In this document: positions 25,915-33,592 of the stretch, piece by piece
Layout of the letters: every line of letters begins with the position of its first letter
Position numbering within the stretch: the first letter of the stretch is position 1
From: an uncultured Clostridia bacterium
Lineage (GTDB): Bacteria > Bacillota > Clostridia > Peptostreptococcales > Acidaminobacteraceae
Length of the DNA stretch: 60,346 nucleotides
NCBI GenBank assembly: GCA_927417275.1
Contig: CAKMJV010000023.1
Span: forward strand, 1 to 60,346
Reading direction: 5' to 3'
Notes under the pieces: model-generated
What the model saw: only the letters and a program-made list of their open reading frames with translations
The model's database searches: none
Told to the model about the DNA's origin: nothing
Program-made: the position numbers and the translations under genes

Positions 25915-25946
25915 ACCGCCCAGTTGCAGTCATGCGATTGGGCGGT
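25915..25946 (+). other. Stable intercistronic hairpin after eutM
   Basis: ACCGCCCAGTTGCA (25915-25928) pairs fully with TGCGATTGGGCGGT (25933-25946), counting G-U pairs, around a 4-nt loop GTCA. There is no T tract, so it is not a standard terminator. It sits between the abundant shell gene eutM and eutT. This is the usual place for an mRNA-stabilising or processing structure. Confidence 0.75.
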
Positions 25947-25969
25947 GACACCAGAGAAAGGGGTGTTTT

Positions 25970-26731
25970 ATGAGTCTGATAACTGAGACGATATTGAGAG
26001 ACATGTTAAAAAATGATAATACAAAAGTGATTACCCTTTATCCTGGAGATATAATTACCCCTTCAGCAAGACAATTTATTAAAGACCGTAGGATAGAGTT
26101 GCTCACTTTAGATAAACCTGTTAAGGAAAACTTTTACCAAGCATTCGAAAAGATTCAAAATGATTTTGAACCAAAATTTGTTTCAAGTTATGATGGTGGC
26201 TTTTATTCAGAAAAGCCAGAGCATATGACGCATCTAAAAGGCAACAAATTGGTTTTTAAGGACGACGCGCGCATTATTTTTAGAGGGCGAATTGATAGTT
26301 TAGAGAGTTTAATTATGGAGATACAGTTACAACTTCTTAAATCACCTTTTACATCCTTGGTAAAAGAGCTTGATGAATTACTAGATATTGTAAGGCATGT
26401 ACTTAGAGCCGAAGTCGTTGATGAACCGATTACAATAAAATCACTCTTAGGGCTTAGCGATCAAGAACTGAGGGAGCATTCTCATCACCCTAAAAAACAT
26501 TTTGGTATTGAACACTTTGTTCCTGATGTCTCTATGGGTGTTGAAGTGGTTTTGCTAAACAAGTTGCGGACTGAAATACGAGAAGTTGAGTTGATTGCGA
26601 TTAAGACCTTTCATAAAGAGTTTTCTATGGAGCGAGAGGATATTATCAAAGTGCTTAATCGCTTAAGCAGTGCCACTTATGTCTTAATGTGCCGTATAAG
26701 AGGAAACTATTATGCAAAAGAAAGGTTTTGA
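25970..26731 (+). CDS. eutT: Corrinoid adenosyltransferase EutT
   Basis: A 253-residue protein that would make adenosylcobalamin for EutBC from ATP and cob(I)alamin. The N-terminal part (ITLYPGDIITPSARQFIKDR) is the small domain shared with EutQ. The catalytic helical bundle contains FRGRIDSLESLIMEIQL and MCRIRGNYYAKERF near the end. The enterobacterial metal motif CCxxC is absent; the corresponding region is histidine-rich (EHSHHPKKHFGIEHF). AAAGGGG precedes the start. Its 3' end overlaps the phosphotransacylase gene by 20 bp. Confidence 0.92.
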   Translation: MSLITETILRDMLKNDNTKVITLYPGDIITPSARQFIKDRRIELLTLDKPVKENFYQAFEKIQNDFEPKFVSSYDGGFYSEKPEHMTHLKGNKLVFKDDARIIFRGRIDSLESLIMEIQLQLLKSPFTSLVKELDELLDIVRHVLRAEVVDEPITIKSLLGLSDQELREHSHHPKKHFGIEHFVPDVSMGVEVVLLNKLRTEIREVELIAIKTFHKEFSMEREDIIKVLNRLSSATYVLMCRIRGNYYAKERF

Positions 26732-27380
26732 AATGGATGAAAGAGAAATCGATAAAATCGTCGATCAAATAATGACTCAAATCATGTTTGCGTCCAATAG
26801 CGATCTAAAGGGTCTCGGTACCATTAGAGTAGAAGCATCAGGTCGCCACATCCATTTAAGTAAAGAAGATGCAATAACGCTGTTTGGCACGAAAGAGTTG
26901 ACAAAGTCACGTGAGTTGTCTCAATTTGGGCAGTTTTTATATGAGGAAAAAGTGATGCTTATAGGTCCTAAGGGCATATTAAAAGATGTCGCTATTTTGG
27001 GCCCTTGCCGTGGAAAAACACAGGTTGAAATCTCGATAACCGATGCACGGATTTTAGGGGTAACCCCCGTGATTAAGGATTCCGGTGATCTAGACGGCGC
27101 ATCAGACGTGATCGTATCATCGGGTGGAAATGCCATAAAGGCTAAATCAGCGGCTATAATCGCACGGAGGCATCTGCACATGAGTCCTGATGATTCAGCA
27201 CACTACGGTTTAAATAACGGGGATCTCACATCAGTAAGGGTTTATGGCTTAAGGAGACTCGTATTTGAGGAAGTTCTTGTTCGTGTTAATGAACATTATA
27301 GTTTAAGTTTGCACATAGATTATGATGAGGCAAATGCTGTTGGATTATTGAGTACATCTCGTGGTGAGATTGTAAAATAA
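26712..27380 (+). CDS. pduL: PduL-type phosphotransacylase
   Basis: A 222-residue enzyme converting acetyl-CoA plus phosphate into acetyl phosphate plus CoA. It belongs to the PduL fold, not the Pta fold usual for enterobacterial EutD. Zinc-binding histidine motifs are ASGRHIHLS in the first barrel and ARRHLHMSPDD in the second. The N-terminal helix DEREIDKIVDQIMTQIM fits an encapsulation peptide. ATG 26712 has AGAGGA upstream; ATG 26733 just after the eutT stop is an alternative. Confidence 0.94.
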   Translation: MQKKGFEMDEREIDKIVDQIMTQIMFASNSDLKGLGTIRVEASGRHIHLSKEDAITLFGTKELTKSRELSQFGQFLYEEKVMLIGPKGILKDVAILGPCRGKTQVEISITDARILGVTPVIKDSGDLDGASDVIVSSGGNAIKAKSAAIIARRHLHMSPDDSAHYGLNNGDLTSVRVYGLRRLVFEEVLVRVNEHYSLSLHIDYDEANAVGLLSTSRGEIVK

Positions 27381-27390
27381 AGGGGCGCAA

Positions 27391-28206
27391 ATGGAACTTT
27401 TAGCGGTGAATGCCTATATAGAAGAAGCATTAAAAACATTAGATAGAACAAGTCCTTATACGGGGACATTACGTGTGGGTGTAGATTTAGGCACTGCGTA
27501 TATCGTACTTGTTGTAATTGATGAAAACGATATCCCTATTGCAATCGAACTTGAGTATGCACAAGTCCTTAGAGATGGTCTTGTGGTAGACTTCGTTGGT
27601 GCTTGCAGAATCGTACAATCGCTTAAAGAAAAATTGGAACATCGGTTAGGCGTATCGCTTATGAAAGCTTCTATCGCAGTCCCGCCAGGTACCAGCAAAG
27701 CAGATGCAAACACACACAAATATGTAGTAGAAAGTGTAGGCCTTGAAGTTACAGCGATTGTTGATGAACCTACAGCTGCGAACGCAGTAGTAGGTATGAA
27801 AAATGGGGTTATCGTTGATATTGGTGGGGGCACCACTGGCCTTTCTATAATTGAGAATGGTGCTGTCATTTATTCAGCGGATGAAGCGACTGGTGGTACG
27901 CATGTGAGCCTCGTAATCTCTGGTCACTATCATATCACTTTTGAAGAGGCAGAAAGTTATAAAATGGACGTTTCAAAAATCCATGAGGTAAGCCAAATTG
28001 TAAGACCTGTGTTTGAAAAAATGGCTACGATTGTAAAGAACCATATCCAAGGTTATGAGGTCTTAGAAGTATGCCTTGTAGGCGGAACGTGTCTTTTTCC
28101 AGGAATCGAAACTGTTTTTGAACGTATTACGGGCATAAAGACGATTAAACCAAGTCAGCCATTATTGGTTACTCCAATTGGCATAGCATTATCATGTATG
28201 AAGTGA
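27391..28206 (+). CDS. eutJ: Hsp70-like chaperone EutJ
   Basis: A 271-residue actin-fold ATPase. Phosphate motifs are RVGVDLGTAYIVLVV and GVIVDIGGGTTGLSII, and the adenosine motif is CLVGGTCLFPGIE. EutJ is thought to assist assembly or folding of locus proteins; its exact role is unproven. It lies 10 bp behind pduL. Length and motifs match the family. Confidence 0.93.
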   Translation: MELLAVNAYIEEALKTLDRTSPYTGTLRVGVDLGTAYIVLVVIDENDIPIAIELEYAQVLRDGLVVDFVGACRIVQSLKEKLEHRLGVSLMKASIAVPPGTSKADANTHKYVVESVGLEVTAIVDEPTAANAVVGMKNGVIVDIGGGTTGLSIIENGAVIYSADEATGGTHVSLVISGHYHITFEEAESYKMDVSKIHEVSQIVRPVFEKMATIVKNHIQGYEVLEVCLVGGTCLFPGIETVFERITGIKTIKPSQPLLVTPIGIALSCMK

Positions 28207-28216
28207 GGTGAAAACA

Positions 28217-28822
28217 TTGCGAGAAAATGAGATTGAAAACATCGTTAATAGTGTAATGTTTCATCTAGGTAAGATGCCATGTCTTATAATGCTAGAAGGA
28301 TTCAATTATCCAGAAGAAGAAGTCTTATTATATGCCAAAACACATTACATTGAGCGTACAGTTACACTGGAAAACGCCATTGCAATTTTTAAAAGCAAAT
28401 GTAATGAAGCGCAGATCATGGTTTGGTTGCCGGAGTTAAGTTGTCGATCGCTTATGGCTGCTTCTTTGGGTATTGGTGGAGATGATATTTCTAGTGCCTT
28501 GCTCTCACTCTTGTTAAGGCATGTTAAAGTGATGATCCGTACCAAGCATATTGAGTTGTTAAATCTAGAACAGACAGAAACACCGCTTATTAAAAAGCAT
28601 CACGAAGCCTTAAAACTGCTTATGGACAGTGGTCTAATCGTAGTAGGTGATATGTGTATTTCTAATACTAGAATTCATCCATATCGCGTTCTAACTGAAA
28701 AACAGCTTAAGCACTATGCGCAAGAGGGTTGTTTGGTGATACGCCTATTAAAGGCATCGATTGTCACGCCGTTGGCGCAGGATTATCTACTTCAAAGTCA
28801 ACTGAACATTATAAGGGAGTGA
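28217..28822 (+). CDS. Conserved eut-operon protein of unknown function
   Basis: A 201-residue protein of the kind found only in Gram-positive eut/pdu loci (similar to the TIGR02536 'eut_hyp' group, from memory). The likely start is TTG 28217 with GAGGTG 6 nt upstream; GTG 28208 overlaps that site. It opens with an amphipathic helix RENEIENIVNSVMFHLGKMP, like a targeting peptide. The rest alternates strands and helices with no recognised catalytic motif. It lies between eutJ and eutN. Confidence 0.75.
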   Translation: MRENEIENIVNSVMFHLGKMPCLIMLEGFNYPEEEVLLYAKTHYIERTVTLENAIAIFKSKCNEAQIMVWLPELSCRSLMAASLGIGGDDISSALLSLLLRHVKVMIRTKHIELLNLEQTETPLIKKHHEALKLLMDSGLIVVGDMCISNTRIHPYRVLTEKQLKHYAQEGCLVIRLLKASIVTPLAQDYLLQSQLNIIRE

Positions 28823-28826
28823 TTTT

Positions 28827-29108
28827 ATGATTATAGGAAAAGTAATTGGCAATATTTGGGCCACACGAAAAGATTCAGGTTTAAATGGACTTAAATTGCT
28901 GGTTGTAAAACCCATTGATCACTATTCGGGGATCGATCGGCCTGAGTTGATTGCAGCAGATTCAGTGGGTGCAGGCATAGGAGAGTTGGTGCTTGTGGTC
29001 ACTGGTAGTTCTGCAAGGTGCGCGCTAGAAAAAAATCATTGCCCGATTGATGCTATGATTGTCGGTATCGTCGATGAAGTTGAAGTCGATCGTAACCTTG
29101 AGCTTTAG
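28827..29108 (+). CDS. eutN: Pentameric shell vertex protein EutN
   Basis: A 93-residue EutN/CcmL protein. It starts MIIGKVIGNIWATRKDSGLN and continues with GAGIGELVLVVTGSSARCAL, both typical of the family that closes shell vertices as pentamers. The start lies 4 bp after the preceding gene with AAGGGAG upstream. Confidence 0.95.
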   Translation: MIIGKVIGNIWATRKDSGLNGLKLLVVKPIDHYSGIDRPELIAADSVGAGIGELVLVVTGSSARCALEKNHCPIDAMIVGIVDEVEVDRNLEL

Positions 29109-29116
29109 GGGGTGCT

Positions 29117-30472
29117 ATGGATATCATTAAAGCGATCAAAGAGGCTGGCGTAGTGGGTGCTGGAGGTGCAGGATTTCCAACACATATCAAATTTAATACC
29201 TCTATAGAAACATTTATTGTAAATGCCATTGAATGCGAACCTTTGCTTGAAACGGATAAGTTTTTAATACGTGAACATGCAACTGCGTTGATTGAAATCA
29301 TAGAAAAACTTAAAATGCATTTAAATGCCTCTCGAGCAGTAATTGGTATTAAAGATAAAAACACAAAAGAAATTGAGGCTTTGAAAGGGGCGATTAAGAA
29401 ACAAGATGCATCTGTAGAAATAAAAGTAATCGCAAATTATTATCCAGCGGGTGATGAGCATCTGCTGGTTCAAGAAATATGTGGAAAAAGTATTCCCCCT
29501 ACTGGAATTCCACTTGATGTTGGTGTTGTGGTTTCTAATGTTGCAACACTTCTCGATGTCAAAAACGCTTTGGAGCAAAAGCCAGTGATTTCCAGGACGA
29601 TTACTGTAACGGGCGCTGTGAAAGAACCCACATTAATAGAAGTGCCCATTGGAACTTCGATTAGCGAATGCTTAAACTTAGCTGGAGGTGTTACCACTAC
29701 TAATTATACCGTACTCTTGGGTGGTCCTTTGATGGGGCATGAATGCACTAAAGAGCGCGTTGAAACATCTTATGTCACCAAGACGTTGGGTGGGATCGTC
29801 GTGGTGGAGTCGGATAGTTATTTGATTACAATGAAGCGACTGCCAATGCATCACATAATCAGAAGAACTGAAAGCGCATGCATTCAGTGTCAAATGTGTA
29901 CCGATTTATGTCCTAGGTATCTAAATGGACATCCACTTTATCCACATAAAGTGATGCGTGCTTTAGGCATGCATGAACGTAATCTTGAGGCGATGATCTC
30001 AGCGCTTATTTGTTGTGAATGTGGTGTTTGTGAACTCTATGCATGTCCGATGGGTTTGTCACCTAAAACCGTTAATCAGTTCATAAAAAAGGAACTATTG
30101 GCACAGGGGATTCGGTTTGAAAAAACTGAAAATCTCAAATATGAACCTCATGAGATGATGCCTTACAGAAAAATCCACACAGATCGTATGGTGGCGCGTA
30201 CGGGGTTGCAGAAATATGCAGGCATCCATTTAAATGAAGTACGTTTGTATAAACCATCTGTTGTAACGATAGCACTAAAACAACATATCGGTGTTTTATC
30301 TAAACCAATCGTTAAATCGGGGGACTTTGTAGCGGTGGGAAGTCTGATAGCGAGAAATGAAGAGGGAACTTTAGGGGCAAACATTCACGCCAGTATTTCA
30401 GGAAAAGTGACCGTTGGCTTGGAAAACATTGTGATAGAGGCGGTGGATCAAATGGAGGTATTAGATGGTTAG
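29117..30472 (+). CDS. PduS-like RnfC-family flavin/iron-sulfur corrinoid reductase
   Basis: A 451-residue protein. The N-terminal NADH/FMN domain has GVVGAGGAGFPTHIK and NAIECEPLLETD. The SLBB region follows, then two ferredoxin-type clusters: CIQCQMCTDLCP (about 255-266) and CCECGVCELYACP (about 295-307). A C-terminal barrel-sandwich domain ends the protein. PduS reduces cob(III)alamin to cob(II)alamin for the adenosyltransferase. Its pairing with a PduT-like shell protein (8-bp overlap) points to electron passage through the shell. Enterobacterial eut operons do not contain it. Confidence 0.9.
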   Translation: MDIIKAIKEAGVVGAGGAGFPTHIKFNTSIETFIVNAIECEPLLETDKFLIREHATALIEIIEKLKMHLNASRAVIGIKDKNTKEIEALKGAIKKQDASVEIKVIANYYPAGDEHLLVQEICGKSIPPTGIPLDVGVVVSNVATLLDVKNALEQKPVISRTITVTGAVKEPTLIEVPIGTSISECLNLAGGVTTTNYTVLLGGPLMGHECTKERVETSYVTKTLGGIVVVESDSYLITMKRLPMHHIIRRTESACIQCQMCTDLCPRYLNGHPLYPHKVMRALGMHERNLEAMISALICCECGVCELYACPMGLSPKTVNQFIKKELLAQGIRFEKTENLKYEPHEMMPYRKIHTDRMVARTGLQKYAGIHLNEVRLYKPSVVTIALKQHIGVLSKPIVKSGDFVAVGSLIARNEEGTLGANIHASISGKVTVGLENIVIEAVDQMEVLDG

Positions 30473-31013
30473 AACATTAGGTTTGATAGAATTAAACAGC
30501 ATCGCCAAAGGGTATGAAGTAGTAGATGTCATGCTTAAAGCGGCAGATGTATCGCTCTTAAAGGCACATTCTATCTGTCCAGGAAAGTTCCTAACACTAG
30601 TCAGTGGGGATGTGGGCGCTGTGAAATCTGCTGTGGAATCAGGCTTAATCGCAGGCGGTGAAAATGTAGTAGACCATTTGGTATTGCCAAACTTAAGTGC
30701 ACAGATTATCCCGGCAATCACGGGGTGTAGTATGGTAGTACTGGAAGACTCCATCGCTGTTCTAGAATTTTTCAGTATTGCAAGTGCAGTTGTGGCAGCA
30801 GATTGTGCACTTAAAGCGGCCAATGTAAATCTCGTAGATTTAAGGCTGGGATTTGCAATTGGAGGTAAGGCGTTTGTTACATTGACAGGTGATGTTAGTG
30901 GTATAACCGCTGCGGCGGAAGCAGGCGCACGCATCGGTGAAGAGACGGGTCTTTTGGTTAATAAAGTGGTTATACCTAGACCGCATCCTTCAATGAGACA
31001 TGTTTTTCTATAG
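30465..31013 (+). CDS. PduT-like trimeric shell protein with iron-sulfur pore Cys
   Basis: A 182-residue tandem-BMC protein. The first BMC domain has ALSLLKAHSICPGKF-type sequence; the Cys in SICPGKF corresponds to the pore residue that binds a [4Fe-4S] cluster in PduT trimers. The second BMC domain (IASAVVAADCALKAANVNLV) ends with VVIPRPHPSM. It overlaps the PduS-like gene by 8 bp and should act with it in moving electrons across the shell. Confidence 0.92.
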   Translation: MVRTLGLIELNSIAKGYEVVDVMLKAADVSLLKAHSICPGKFLTLVSGDVGAVKSAVESGLIAGGENVVDHLVLPNLSAQIIPAITGCSMVVLEDSIAVLEFFSIASAVVAADCALKAANVNLVDLRLGFAIGGKAFVTLTGDVSGITAAAEAGARIGEETGLLVNKVVIPRPHPSMRHVFL

Positions 31014-31019
31014 AAAGAG

Positions 31020-31292
31020 GTGAGTAATATCGCAAAAAAATTAATCACTCAAAAAAACATTTCCGACATCATATGTGAAGGTGCAAAGGAAGTGACCATA
31101 ACGCCAGATGTCATTTTAACATCGGCGGCTAAAGATTTAATTAGGAACAGGGGCATAGCCATTCACTATGCAAAAGAGAGTAAGACAGAGGATTTAAGAT
31201 GCGAAATTGAAACCTTATTAAAAGAAGATTTTGGTATTGATCATGGCGATCAGATAAAACAAATAACAGAATTGGTTCTTAAAAAAATATAA
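31020..31292 (+). CDS. Small protein equivalent to the N-terminal part of EutQ
   Basis: A 90-residue protein. KKLITQKNI and EVTITPDVILTSAAKDLIRN align by eye with the opening of enterobacterial EutQ and with the first 40 residues of the EutT encoded here. The C-terminal helix DQIKQITELVLKKI resembles a targeting helix. The cupin half of EutQ is a separate gene 1.2 kb downstream, so EutQ seems split around eutH. The start is unsure: GTG 31020 abuts AAAGAG with almost no spacing; the homologous start would be near ATC 31029. Confidence 0.75.
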   Translation: MSNIAKKLITQKNISDIICEGAKEVTITPDVILTSAAKDLIRNRGIAIHYAKESKTEDLRCEIETLLKEDFGIDHGDQIKQITELVLKKI

Positions 31293-31315
31293 AATGTATG
31301 AAGGAGGGCAATTCA

Positions 31316-32410
31316 ATGAGTATTAATGAAATTATCGTTTACATTATGGTTGGATTTATGGTTTTAGGCGCGGCAGACAAAATTATAGGCAACAGATTTG
31401 GGTTGGGAGAAAAATTCGATGAAGGTATCATAGCGATGGGTTCTCTTGCAGTGGCGATGGTCGGTGTTGTCTCTTTGGCTCCTGTTTTAGCAGAGATATT
31501 GAAACCGGTGGTCGTTCCAGTTTATCAGTTTCTAGGAGCTGATCCAGCGATGTTCGCAACAACTTTACTTGCAAATGATATGGGTGGTTATCCACTTGCA
31601 ATGCAGTTGGCGCTTACTGAAGAAGCTGGATTATTTGCAGGATTAATTCTGGGCGCAATGATGGGACCAACGATTGTATTTACGATTCCTGTTGCGCTTG
31701 GCATTATTCGGAAAGAGGACCATCCATATCTTGCTAAAGGCGTTTTAGCAGGTATGGTTACCATTCCTATCGGCTGTTTTGCTGGAGGAATAGTGGCAGG
31801 CTTTGATTTGACTATGATTTTGAGTAACCTTGTTCCGATTATTATCGTTTCCTTGTTGTTAGCTCTTGGTTTATGGCGTATTCCAGAACGTATGATTAAA
31901 GGATTTCTCATCTTTGGAAAAGGTGTGGTTGTCGTTATTACGATAGGTCTTGCTGCCATTATCGTAGAAACCTTAACCGGTTTTGTTGTAATTCCAGGCA
32001 TGGCACCTATTTCGGATGGTATTGAAATCGTGGGTGCAATTGCGATTATGTTAGCGGGTGCGTTTCCGATGGTATATGCCATCACTAAAGTTTTTAGTAA
32101 ACCCCTTATGAAACTTGGAAAAGTACTAGGAATGAATGATGTATCTGCTGCGGGGATGGTGGCTTCACTTGCTAACAACATTCCGATGTTTGGCCTTATG
32201 AAAGACATGGATAACCGTGGTAAAGTACTCAACGTAGCATTTGCAGTAAGTGCTTCATTTGTATTTGGTGATCATTTAGGATTTACAGCGGGCGTCAATC
32301 AAGAAATGATTTTCCCGATGGTTGTAGGAAAATTAGTGGCAGGCGTTACTGCAGTGGCACTTGCGCTTTTCTTTGTCAGAGAGTCTAAAAAAACTTCAAA
32401 AGAAGCTTAA
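31316..32410 (+). CDS. eutH: Ethanolamine transporter EutH
   Basis: A 364-residue integral membrane protein with about ten segments, the usual EutH size. It starts SINEIIVYIMVGFMVLGAAD and contains the conserved ANDMGGYPLAMQLALTEEAG. It is believed to help ethanolamine cross the cytoplasmic membrane when the base is mostly protonated. ATG 31316 follows GGAGGG at 5-10 nt. Confidence 0.95.
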   Translation: MSINEIIVYIMVGFMVLGAADKIIGNRFGLGEKFDEGIIAMGSLAVAMVGVVSLAPVLAEILKPVVVPVYQFLGADPAMFATTLLANDMGGYPLAMQLALTEEAGLFAGLILGAMMGPTIVFTIPVALGIIRKEDHPYLAKGVLAGMVTIPIGCFAGGIVAGFDLTMILSNLVPIIIVSLLLALGLWRIPERMIKGFLIFGKGVVVVITIGLAAIIVETLTGFVVIPGMAPISDGIEIVGAIAIMLAGAFPMVYAITKVFSKPLMKLGKVLGMNDVSAAGMVASLANNIPMFGLMKDMDNRGKVLNVAFAVSASFVFGDHLGFTAGVNQEMIFPMVVGKLVAGVTAVALALFFVRESKKTSKEA

Positions 32411-32447
32411 TCGCCACTTTTATATCGCAGTTGCATAGGAGGTATGC

Positions 32448-32900
32448 ATGCAAGAAATCAATCGCGATATCATCGAGCAAATTGTACGTCAAGTTCTAGC
32501 TGCTCAATTTGAGAAATCATCAGAGTCGACGCATTCTGTAGATTTAAGTGGTGTTATCGCCATAAAAGCAAGCAAAATAATCCCAGCGCCCTTTGATACG
32601 GGTAAAGTGGGAGATAAAGTTTGGCTAAAAGATCTTTTTAGCATGGAAGAAAGTCCAAGACTAGGTGCAGGCATTATGGAAATGGACCATACAACTTTTG
32701 ATTGGACGCTAAATTATGATGAAGTGGATTATGTGATTGAGGGGTCGTTAGAGATTATTGTAGATGGACGGCGAACAGTTGGGCAGGCTGGGGATGTGAT
32801 TTTTATTCCAAAAGGCAGTAAAATACAATTTTCTACACCGGACAAATGCCGATTCTTATATGTGGTCTATCCAGCAAATTGGGCCGATCAAGTAGGTTGA
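32448..32900 (+). CDS. eutQ: EutQ cupin-domain protein (short form)
   Basis: A 150-residue protein. The cupin core FDWTLNYDEVDYVIEGSLEI followed by QAGDVIFIPKGSKIQFSTPD and FLYVVYPANW matches the C-terminal two thirds of enterobacterial EutQ (about 230 residues). EutQ has been reported to be an acetate kinase and an assembly factor. The first helix NRDIIEQIVRQVLAAQF is a targeting-type helix. The missing N-terminal domain is encoded separately at 31,020. GGAGG precedes the start. It is the last gene before the terminator. Confidence 0.92.
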   Translation: MQEINRDIIEQIVRQVLAAQFEKSSESTHSVDLSGVIAIKASKIIPAPFDTGKVGDKVWLKDLFSMEESPRLGAGIMEMDHTTFDWTLNYDEVDYVIEGSLEIIVDGRRTVGQAGDVIFIPKGSKIQFSTPDKCRFLYVVYPANWADQVG

Positions 32901-32967
32901 AACATGATGAAAATGGAGTGAGTATATAAGCAGGTTTTCCAATAAGGTCTCGTTCTAAAGTATAAAA

Positions 32968-33014
32968 GGCAGATCAATACATTCTGATTTTAGGGGTGTA
33001 ACGATCTGTTTTTT
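32968..33014 (+). terminator. Probable terminator of the eut locus
   Basis: CAGATC (32970-32975) pairs with GATCTG (33003-33008) across a 27-nt loop, followed by TTTTTTA. The stem is short but the T tract is good and the position fits the operon end. The surrounding 32,901-33,136 holds no gene. Confidence 0.55.
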
Positions 33015-33074
33015 ACTTACAGAATCATAGGATGTATGATGTCAAAAGACTGGATTACATATAATTGACTTGTG

Positions 33075-33117
33075 TTCTATCACACTCAGCGATAGAATAG
33101 TTAAAGAAGTGATAGAA
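33075..33117. repeat. TTCTATC/GATAGAA repeat cluster before the FHA-RodA-PBP operon
   Basis: TTCTATC (33075-33081) and GATAGAA (33091-33097) form an inverted repeat with a 9-nt gap. A further GATAGAA (33111-33117) lies 20 bp on in direct orientation, two helical turns away. The cluster sits 20-60 bp ahead of the first gene of the operon and could be a regulator site. No regulator is adjacent. Confidence 0.4.
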
Positions 33118-33136
33118 ACAATTGAGGAGTGATTAT

Positions 33137-33592
33137 ATGTATGAAATAGCAGCTACGGTTTCGAAGTACATTTTAGCTTTTGTTATATATATGTTTATAT
33201 TCAAAATTGCAAAAATAATTTATCTAGATATAAAAACGATGACCATTTGGGAAGACTCAAAGGTTACAAATCCCCATTTAAGACGGTTGTCGTCTATGGA
33301 ACAAAACGGTCAAGAAACGGTCACTGAAATTTTTCCGCTTAAGAACACGCAGACGATAGTTGGGCGTTCTTTAGCATGTGAAATCGTGATATCGGATCCC
33401 CATATATCGTCTAAGCATTTGCAGATCGATAAAACGAATCAAGGTTTTACGATTGCTGATTTAGGAAGTGTCAATGGAACCACTATTAATGATGTAAAAC
33501 TGTTGAACCCTGTCGTATTAAAAGAGGGCGATGTTATAATGCTCGGCATTTCAAAGCTGGTCTTTTCCGAAGGTAGGCAACATCATGGATAA
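33137..33592 (+). CDS. Membrane-anchored FHA-domain protein
   Basis: A 151-residue protein. One N-terminal membrane segment (about residues 9-30) is followed by a linker and an FHA domain at about 68-145 (QTIVGRSLACEIVISDPHIS, SKHLQI, LGSVNGTTIND), the GRS...SxxH...NG pattern that binds phosphothreonine. ATG 33137 follows GAGGAG. The gene order FHA, RodA, PBP equals the fhaB-rodA-pbpA cluster of Actinobacteria and some Clostridia, where FHA proteins couple Ser/Thr kinase signalling to wall synthesis. Overlaps rodA by 8 bp. Confidence 0.88.
   Translation: MYEIAATVSKYILAFVIYMFIFKIAKIIYLDIKTMTIWEDSKVTNPHLRRLSSMEQNGQETVTEIFPLKNTQTIVGRSLACEIVISDPHISSKHLQIDKTNQGFTIADLGSVNGTTINDVKLLNPVVLKEGDVIMLGISKLVFSEGRQHHG

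Noticed and set aside
30461..31048. 195-residue minus-strand ORF opposite the PduT-like gene
   Set aside because: Low-complexity alanine- and serine-rich translation that arises from the BMC gene on the other strand.
31588..32232. 214-residue minus-strand ORF opposite eutH
   Set aside because: It mirrors the hydrophobic codons of eutH, has no ribosome binding site and shows no family features; it is a shadow.
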